NCBI RefSeq assembly: GCF_003428645.1
Contig: NZ_QVQH01000005.1
Span: forward strand, 186,001 to 250,000
Length of the DNA: 64,000 bases
Source: Geodermatophilus marinus
GTDB taxonomy: Bacteria; Actinomycetota; Actinomycetes; Mycobacteriales; Geodermatophilaceae
Reading direction: 5' to 3'
Both the position numbers and the translations under genes were made by a program. Below, in pieces: positions 58,873-64,000 of this stretch. The notes under the pieces are model-generated. The model saw only the letters and a program-made list of their open reading frames with translations, had not been told where the DNA came from and made no database searches. The first letter of the stretch is position 1. The number at the start of each line of letters is the position of its first letter.

Positions 58873-59762
58873 GGTGCTCCCTCCTCGCCGGCCCGCAGGA
58901 CGAACGTGGCGACCTGGGGCGGCGCGTTGATGCGGACCGGTGCGAGGCTGAACCCGGTGCCGCAGGTGACGAACAGGGCGTTGCCGGGTGCGCCGTACCC
59001 CTCGGGGGCCCACCCCTCGGCGACGATGCGCTCCTCGGTGGTCAAAGCCAGGTAGCCCCACCGCGGCGTGCCGGGCAGGGCGACCTGGCCGCAGTGCGTG
59101 TGCCCGGCCAGGGTCAGCGGCGCGGTGCCGGCGGGGAACCGGTCGAAGACGGTGGGGTTGTGCATGAGCACCACCCGCGGCGCGTCGTCCGGGACGTCGG
59201 CGAGCGCCGCGTCGACGTCCACCAGGTCGGGCAGGTCGGGCCCGACGCCGACCACCCACAGCGCCCGGCCGGCGTCCTCGCCGGTGCCGGGCACGCGGGC
59301 CGCCTCGTTGCGCAGCACGGTCACGCCGGCCCCCTCCAGCGCGCGGGTCAGCTCGTCGGCGGCGCCGATCGCGTGGTCGTGGTTGCCGAGCACCGCGTAC
59401 GTCGGGATGCCGGCGTCCCGCAGCGGCGCCAGGAGGTCGAGCACCGCGTCGACCCGCGGGGCGATGCCGGGATCGGTGCTGTAGAGGAAGTCCCCACCCA
59501 GGAGGGCGACGTCGGGCTGCTCCTCGGCGATGGCCTCGACCGCCCGCGCGCTCATCCCGGGGTTGCCGAACCACATGCCCAGCTGGAAGTCGGACACGAC
59601 GGCGACCTCCGTGCCGTCGAGGTCCGGACCCAACCGGGGCAGCGTCACCTCCGCCCGCTCCCGGTCCAGGACGAACCGCGGCTCGACCAGCGTCCCGTAG
59701 GCCAGCAGCAGCACGACCACGACGCCCAGGGCGAGGGCGACCCGGCCCAGCACCCGCGTCAC
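58869..59762 (-). CDS. Membrane-anchored metallophosphoesterase
   Basis: 297 residues. A membrane helix (LGRVALALGVVVVLLLAYGTL) precedes a calcineurin-like fold: VSDFQLG, GGDFLY, LGNHDHA and AGHTHCGQ. The first motif has Gln where His is usual (DxQ), as seen in a subset of the family. YkuE/UDP-2,3-diacylglucosamine-hydrolase relatives remove phosphate from lipid-like substrates, fitting the PAP2 gene upstream. GTG start overlapping the PAP2 stop. Confidence 0.88.
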   Translation of the reverse strand: MTRVLGRVALALGVVVVLLLAYGTLVEPRFVLDRERAEVTLPRLGPDLDGTEVAVVSDFQLGMWFGNPGMSARAVEAIAEEQPDVALLGGDFLYSTDPGIAPRVDAVLDLLAPLRDAGIPTYAVLGNHDHAIGAADELTRALEGAGVTVLRNEAARVPGTGEDAGRALWVVGVGPDLPDLVDVDAALADVPDDAPRVVLMHNPTVFDRFPAGTAPLTLAGHTHCGQVALPGTPRWGYLALTTEERIVAEGWAPEGYGAPGNALFVTCGTGFSLAPVRINAPPQVATFVLRAGEEGAP

Positions 59763-61237
59763 GGGGCTGCCACCGCGCGGCGCCGCACGCCGGCGCGCGA
59801 GCCCCGGCCGGGCGCCGCGAGCAGCAGGCGGGTGCAGGCGTACACCCACACGCCACCGAGCACGAGTCCGGCGAGGACGTCGGTGGGGTAGTGGGCGGCC
59901 ACGTAGAGCCGGCTGACCGCCACGACCGGGGCGACGAGCAGCGGCAGGGTCAGCACCCACCAGCGCCGCGGCGACCGGCCGTGGACGACGACCAGCGCGG
60001 CGGCGGCCCCGTACAGGGCCATCGCGGCGGCGGCGTGCCCGGAGGGCCAGCTCGCCCCCGTCGGCAGCCCCTGGGTCAGGTCGGCGACCGTGGGCCGCAG
60101 CCGGCCGACCAGCTGGGCGGTCGCCCAGTAGAGGAGCACCTCGCCCCCGAGCACCACGGCGACGAAGACCAGCGGCCGCCAGCTCGCGGCCACGGCCACG
60201 CCGAGGACGCCGAGCGCGAGGCCCCCGAGCACCACGGTCCGCGTACCGGCCAGCGCCCCCAGCGTGTCCACGACAGCGGTGGCCGTGGGGCTGCGGAACT
60301 GGACGAACCACTCGACGACCGCCCGGTCGAGCCGGCCGACCCAGCTGTCGCCCAGGAGGCCCGTGACGAGCAGCCCCAGCCCGGCGAGCGTGGCGACCAG
60401 GGCGGCGGCGACGGCGAGCAGGCGCAGCCCGGCCTGCCGGCCGCGGGGGAGCGGCGGGACCGGGCCCGGCGCCGCGTGCGGCGCCTCGTCCGGCCGGACG
60501 TCGAGCGGGTCCAGCGGCTCGTGCGCCGGCGGGTGGTGCTCGTGCTCCCAGGCGCGGAAGGACGCCGTCGTGGCCGCCAGCCAGCCGGCCCCCAGCGCCC
60601 ATCCGGCGAGCACGTCGGAGACGAAGTGCACGCCCAGCGCGAGCCGGGTGAAGCCGACGGCGACGACCACCACCACGGTCGCCGCGATCAGCCAGCGCCG
60701 GGCCCGGCGGTGCACCGCGGGCAGGGCCACGAGCAGCACCACGCCCCACGTGACCAGCGCGGTCATGGAGTGCCCGCTCGGAAAGCTGGCGTTCGACGGC
60801 GTGGCGACCACGGGCGACTCGACCACCGGCCGGGCGCGGTCGACCACCGCCTTGGTGACCGGGCCGAGCACGGCCAGCCCCAGACCCGTCGTCGCCACGA
60901 AGGCCGCCAGCCGCCGGTGGTCCCGGACCACCAGGACCACCGTCAGCAGCACCAGCACGAACACCGCCGTCCCGGTGCCCCCGAGGTCGGTCACCACCTG
61001 CAGCGCGGTGACCAGCACGGGCGAGTCGCTGACCACGTCGTTGAGCCCGGCGGCGACGTCGCCGTCCAGGCCGGCCAGCGGGGACCACGACCGCTGCACG
61101 AGCAGCCAGAGCAGCAGGAAGGGCACGGCGCCGACGAGGACCGCCAGCCCGGCGAGCGCGGAGCGCCGCTCGAACCGGCCGAGGCCCGCGGTCTCGGCGT
61201 GGCGGGTGGGGGAGGGGGCAGTCATCGCCTGCCGCAT
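59759..61237 (-). CDS. Tandem PAP2-domain membrane phosphatase
   Basis: 492 residues with two PAP2 units. The first (about 85-220) has KAVVDRARP, PSGHS and RLALGVHFVSDVLAG. The second (about 340-470) has QLVGRLRPT, PSGHAAAAM and SRLYVAAHYPTDVLAG, with Gln instead of the leading Lys of motif 1. Around 12 membrane segments. Family enzymes dephosphorylate phosphatidate, undecaprenyl or decaprenyl pyrophosphate. ATG at 61237 or 61225. First of three coupled genes. Confidence 0.88.
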   Translation of the reverse strand: MRQAMTAPSPTRHAETAGLGRFERRSALAGLAVLVGAVPFLLLWLLVQRSWSPLAGLDGDVAAGLNDVVSDSPVLVTALQVVTDLGGTGTAVFVLVLLTVVLVVRDHRRLAAFVATTGLGLAVLGPVTKAVVDRARPVVESPVVATPSNASFPSGHSMTALVTWGVVLLVALPAVHRRARRWLIAATVVVVVAVGFTRLALGVHFVSDVLAGWALGAGWLAATTASFRAWEHEHHPPAHEPLDPLDVRPDEAPHAAPGPVPPLPRGRQAGLRLLAVAAALVATLAGLGLLVTGLLGDSWVGRLDRAVVEWFVQFRSPTATAVVDTLGALAGTRTVVLGGLALGVLGVAVAASWRPLVFVAVVLGGEVLLYWATAQLVGRLRPTVADLTQGLPTGASWPSGHAAAAMALYGAAAALVVVHGRSPRRWWVLTLPLLVAPVVAVSRLYVAAHYPTDVLAGLVLGGVWVYACTRLLLAAPGRGSRAGVRRRAVAAP

Positions 61238-61321
61238 ACCCGGCGTCCCCCCGGCGGGCTCTGACGGTTCCGTGACGCTTCCCCGGGGGCCGGCGGCGGG
61301 GTGACCGCCGTCGCCGGGTCG

Positions 61322-62569
61322 TCAGCGGCCCGGGCGGCGCCCGGCCAGCCCGATGCCGCCCCAGCCCCGCAGCGGGCGCCCCACCACGTCGGCGGCCTTT
61401 TCCAGGGCGCGGTGGGTCGGCGGCCGGGCGGCCCACCCGGCCGGGGTCACCCGCTCGCTGCGGGTGAGGTCCTCGTCGAAGTGCTCGTCGAGGGTGGCGA
61501 CGACCGCGGGGTCGTCGACGAGCAGGCCCACCTGCTCGTTGAGGGCGAGGGAGCGGACGTCGAGGTTCGTGGTGCCGCCCATCGCGATCGCGCCGTCCAC
61601 CGTGACCACCTTCGCGTGCAGGAGGCTGGGCCGGTAGCGCCAGATCTCCGCACCCGCGCCGAGCAGCGGCCCGAACTCCCGCTCGCCCTGCAGGTGCACC
61701 GCCGGGCGCTCGACGCGCGGGCCGGCGACGAGCAGCTGGACCCGGACCCCGCGCCCGGCCGTCTCGAGCACCAGGTCGCGCAGCCAGCCGGGCAGCCGCA
61801 CGTAGGGCGTGGTGAACCGCACGCGGGCGCGCGCGGTCTGCAGGAGCAGGGCGATGGCCAGCGCGGCGTCGTTCCACCCGGGCCCGGACTTCGGGCGGAG
61901 CACCTGGACCGGGCTGGGGCCGACCGGGTCGAGCACGGGGAACGGGTCGGCCTCGGAGAGGGGGTGGCCGGTGCCGCGGTGCAGCTCGGCCTGCAGCCAC
62001 GTCTCGGTGAAGGCGCCCCGCAGGCCCGCCACCGCCGGGCCGCGCACCCGGAAGGCGGTGTCCCGCCACTCGCCGGGGGAGGAGCCGCCACCGGCCCAGG
62101 CGTCGGCCACCCCGGTGCCCCCGGTGAACGCGACCGACCCGTCGCAGACGAGCACCCGGCGGTGCGTGCGCAGGTTCCACACCGTGGGGCGCCAGCTCGG
62201 CACCGGCCGGTAGCTGAAGACGGTGCACCCGGCGCGGCGCAGCCGCTCGCGCTCGTCGCGGCTCATCTGCCCGGCCCCGTAGGCGTCGAGCAGTACCCGG
62301 ACCCGCACGCCGGACCGTGCCCGCTCGGCGAGCGCCTCGGACACCTGCGTCCCCACGTCGCTGCCGCGCCAGGCGAACCACAGCACGTCGACGGTCCGCG
62401 TGGCCGCGGCGATGGCGTCGAGCAGGGCCGGGAACGTCTCCCGGCCGTCGCGCAGGACGTCGACCCGGTTGCCCTCGGTGAACGGGATCCCGAGGAGCTG
62501 CTCGAGCACGCGGCGCGGAGCGGCGGTGCCCTGGACCGGCCCACCGGGCGGCACCCGCGATCCCGGCAT
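61322..62569 (-). CDS. Phospholipase D/cardiolipin-synthase-like protein
   Basis: 415 residues. Two PLD motifs: the second, LLHAKVVTVDGAIAMGGTTN, is canonical HxKxxxxD; the first reads THRRVLVCDGSVAFTGGTG, with Arg replacing the usual Lys. Residual activity is uncertain. No clear N-terminal membrane helices, so it is unlike classical cardiolipin synthase ClsA. Strong GGAGGGAG site before the ATG. Divergent from the TetR gene. Confidence 0.85.
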   Translation of the reverse strand: MPGSRVPPGGPVQGTAAPRRVLEQLLGIPFTEGNRVDVLRDGRETFPALLDAIAAATRTVDVLWFAWRGSDVGTQVSEALAERARSGVRVRVLLDAYGAGQMSRDERERLRRAGCTVFSYRPVPSWRPTVWNLRTHRRVLVCDGSVAFTGGTGVADAWAGGGSSPGEWRDTAFRVRGPAVAGLRGAFTETWLQAELHRGTGHPLSEADPFPVLDPVGPSPVQVLRPKSGPGWNDAALAIALLLQTARARVRFTTPYVRLPGWLRDLVLETAGRGVRVQLLVAGPRVERPAVHLQGEREFGPLLGAGAEIWRYRPSLLHAKVVTVDGAIAMGGTTNLDVRSLALNEQVGLLVDDPAVVATLDEHFDEDLTRSERVTPAGWAARPPTHRALEKAADVVGRPLRGWGGIGLAGRRPGR

Positions 62570-62825
62570 GGTGTCTCCCTCCTCGTCGGGTGGGACGCGC
62601 TCGGCCGGCCCGTACCTCGGACGGGAGTGCCCGGGTGCCGGTGCACCCATGGGCGCACCGGCCGACCGTCACGAAGCCGTCACCCCTCGCCCGCCGGCCG
62701 GGGAGCCGTGGGCGCCACCCGGTCGGGGGGCCGGTGTGCGCGCCGCCGGTGGTGGCGGGGATGCTCGGGGGAGGGGACGGCGGCCGGCCCGGTCGTGGTC
62801 CGCTCGTCCGGGTGGGGAGGGTCGC

Positions 62826-63602
62826 ATGGCGGACGCGCGCACGCCCCGCGACCCGGACGAGCCCGAGGCGCGGGGCGGGTCGGCGATGGTCGTCCCTGCA
62901 GCCGCCCCGGGCTCGGCACGCGGCAGCCTGGACCGGCGGCGGGTGCTGGGTGCGGCGGTGGAGTTCATCGACGAGCACGGCATCGACGCGCTGACCATGC
63001 GCCGGCTCGGGGCCCACCTCGGCGTGGAGGCGATGGCCCTGTACCGCTACGTGCCGAGCCGGGAGCACCTGCTCGACGGCGTGGTCGAGACCGTCGTCGA
63101 CGAGCTCTACGGCGATCCGGACGTCCACCTCACCGCGTCGCACGGGTGGCAGGACTACCTGCAGCGGCTGGCCCACGGCGTGCGCCGGATCGCGCTCGCG
63201 CACCCGGCCGTCTTCCCCCTGGTCGCCACCCGGCCGCCGGCCGCCCCGTGGATCCGCCCGCCGCTGCGCAGCCTGCGGTGGGTGGAGTCGTTCCTGTCGA
63301 CCCTCACCGACCACGGGTTCCCCGACGAGGCGGCGGTCGCCGCCTACCGCGCCTACACCAGCTTCCTGCTCGGCCACCTGCTGCTCGAGATCTCGCAGCG
63401 CGGCGTGCCCATCAGCTCCCGCGACGACCCCGACCCGCAGAGCGGGGCGGGTACCGACCTGGGTCGGTACCCGTCGGTCGTGCGGCTCGAGCCGCTGCTG
63501 CGGGAGGACGAGTCCGCGGCCGAGTTCGAGGAGGCGTTGGAGAACCTGCTGGACCGGCTGGACCGGCTGCTGCGCGAGTTCCACCGCCGCCCGCGCGGGT
63601 GA
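62826..63602 (+). CDS. TetR-family regulator (tetracycline-repressor-like C-terminus)
   Basis: 258 residues. HTH: DRRRVLGAAVEFIDEHGIDALTMRRLGAHLGVEAMALYRYVPSR region is the class-B/TetR type, followed by a long helical ligand domain. The N-terminal 38 residues are an Asp/Pro-rich extension; starting at ATG 62826 is backed by GGGAGGG. No transporter is adjacent; the PLD gene is the divergent neighbour. Confidence 0.85.
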   Translation: MADARTPRDPDEPEARGGSAMVVPAAAPGSARGSLDRRRVLGAAVEFIDEHGIDALTMRRLGAHLGVEAMALYRYVPSREHLLDGVVETVVDELYGDPDVHLTASHGWQDYLQRLAHGVRRIALAHPAVFPLVATRPPAAPWIRPPLRSLRWVESFLSTLTDHGFPDEAAVAAYRAYTSFLLGHLLLEISQRGVPISSRDDPDPQSGAGTDLGRYPSVVRLEPLLREDESAAEFEEALENLLDRLDRLLREFHRRPRG

Positions 63603-63632
63603 CCTCGCGGCCTGTTGCCCGGGAGCCTGTTG

Positions 63633-63649
63633 CCTTTACGATGTAAAGG
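63633..63649. promoter_or_regulatory. 17-bp palindrome overlapping a promoter before the STAS gene
   Basis: CCTTTACGATGTAAAGG is a perfect 7-bp inverted repeat with a GAT centre. It contains a TACGAT -10-like hexamer (63637-63642) with TTGCCC 16 bases upstream (63615-63620). TTTAC/GTAAA half-sites are typical TetR operators; the TetR gene ends 31 bases before. Confidence 0.5.
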
Positions 63650-63699
63650 ACCGGGCGTCCCGAGCGCCGAGGCAGGGGAGCTCACGGAGGCCGCGGCCG

Positions 63700-64000
63700 A
63701 TGGTGCCCAGCACGCCCGGCCCCCGAGCGTCGGGGGAGATCCGGCTCGCCGTCGAGGACGGCGTGGTCGTGCTCCACCTCACCGGCGAGGTCGACGCCGC
63801 CGCCGTCGCCGCCTTCGAGAGCGCCGGCGGGGCCGCGCCCCCCGGGCTGCTCCGCGTGGTGGACGCCTCGGCGGTGACCTTCCTCAACTCCGTGGGCGCG
63901 GTGCTGGTGATCCGGCTGACGCAGCCGGCCCGGACGGCGGGGCTGCGCCCGGTGCTGCGCCGGCCCTCGGAGGCGGCGCTGCAGGTCCTCCGCCTCACCG
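63700..64000 (+). CDS. STAS-domain anti-sigma-factor antagonist, partial
   Basis: The first 100 residues. LAVEDGVVVLHLTGEVDAAAVAAF and VDASAVTFLNSVGAVLVIRL show the STAS fold, the latter being the segment with the serine phosphorylation site (NSVG) of SpoIIAA-type proteins. ATG 63700 with GGAGG 8 bases before it. The chain continues beyond the window. A partner-switching role would fit PP2C phosphatases such as that at 3867-5522, though not linked here. Confidence 0.88.
   Translation, partial: MVPSTPGPRASGEIRLAVEDGVVVLHLTGEVDAAAVAAFESAGGAAPPGLLRVVDASAVTFLNSVGAVLVIRLTQPARTAGLRPVLRRPSEAALQVLRLT

Overview
The window is GC-rich throughout (I estimate above 70 percent). It has many GTG starts, 4-base GTGA or ATGA gene overlaps, almost no AT-rich gaps, a DUF222/13E12-type HNH gene, an actinobacterial-style LexA box, and DinB/DUF2505/DUF2236 proteins. 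Together these point to an actinobacterial chromosome. The gene style suggests Geodermatophilaceae (Blastococcus, Geodermatophilus or Modestobacter), but that is inference. I see no rRNA, tRNA, insertion sequence, phage or CRISPR. The content is catabolic chromosome rather than a mobile island.

Layout. 1-5.5 kb (minus strand): a copper amine oxidase cut by the window edge and coupled to an arginase/agmatinase-type ureohydrolase, then a fatty-acyl-CoA-ligase-like enzyme and a PAS/GAF/PP2C phosphatase. 5.8-9.9 kb (plus): pyruvate carboxylase and two DUF202 membrane proteins. 10.0-14.8 kb (plus): lower protocatechuate/gallate 4,5-cleavage genes (ligJ, GntR regulator, ligK, galD), a half-size extradiol-dioxygenase-like protein and a DUF1932 dehydrogenase. 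15.3-20.4 kb (plus): CocE/NonD hydrolase coupled to a class II UvrA, then a DUF2236 protein.

20.4-33.7 kb is a phenylacetate catabolic region. The epoxidase operon paaABCDE, with a thioesterase and an atypical SDR after it, runs on the minus strand and is divergent from paaK, a TetR regulator and paaZ. A second minus-strand operon holds an MHS-type transporter, a paaH-like dehydrogenase and a P450. Near-identical palindromes of the form ACCGACC-spacer-GGTCGGT lie before paaA, before paaK and before the transporter. This suggests one TetR regulon that takes up an aromatic acid, activates it (PaaK), epoxidises it (PaaABCE) and opens the ring (PaaZ). The later beta-oxidation genes paaF, paaG and paaJ are not in the window.

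33.8-43 kb: a P-loop kinase-like protein, a free-standing glutamine amidotransferase, a GH13 alpha-glucosidase, an AAA+ ATPase, the lactate-oxidation operon lutABC and an aldo/keto reductase. 42.6-46.7 kb: a DHA2 exporter coupled to a striking NhaA antiporter fused to DsbA-like, cyclic-nucleotide-binding and thioredoxin-like domains. 46.8-54.6 kb: small Cys-rich proteins, an acyl-CoA dehydrogenase, a K+ channel with an RCK domain, a coupled kinase, arylsulfotransferase lipoprotein and DinB operon, UspA and an acetyltransferase. 54.8-64 kb: the HNH protein behind a LexA box, DUF2505, VOC and YdeI proteins, a coupled tandem-PAP2, metallophosphoesterase and alpha/beta hydrolase operon, a phospholipase D/cardiolipin-synthase-like protein, a second TetR regulator and a STAS protein cut by the edge.
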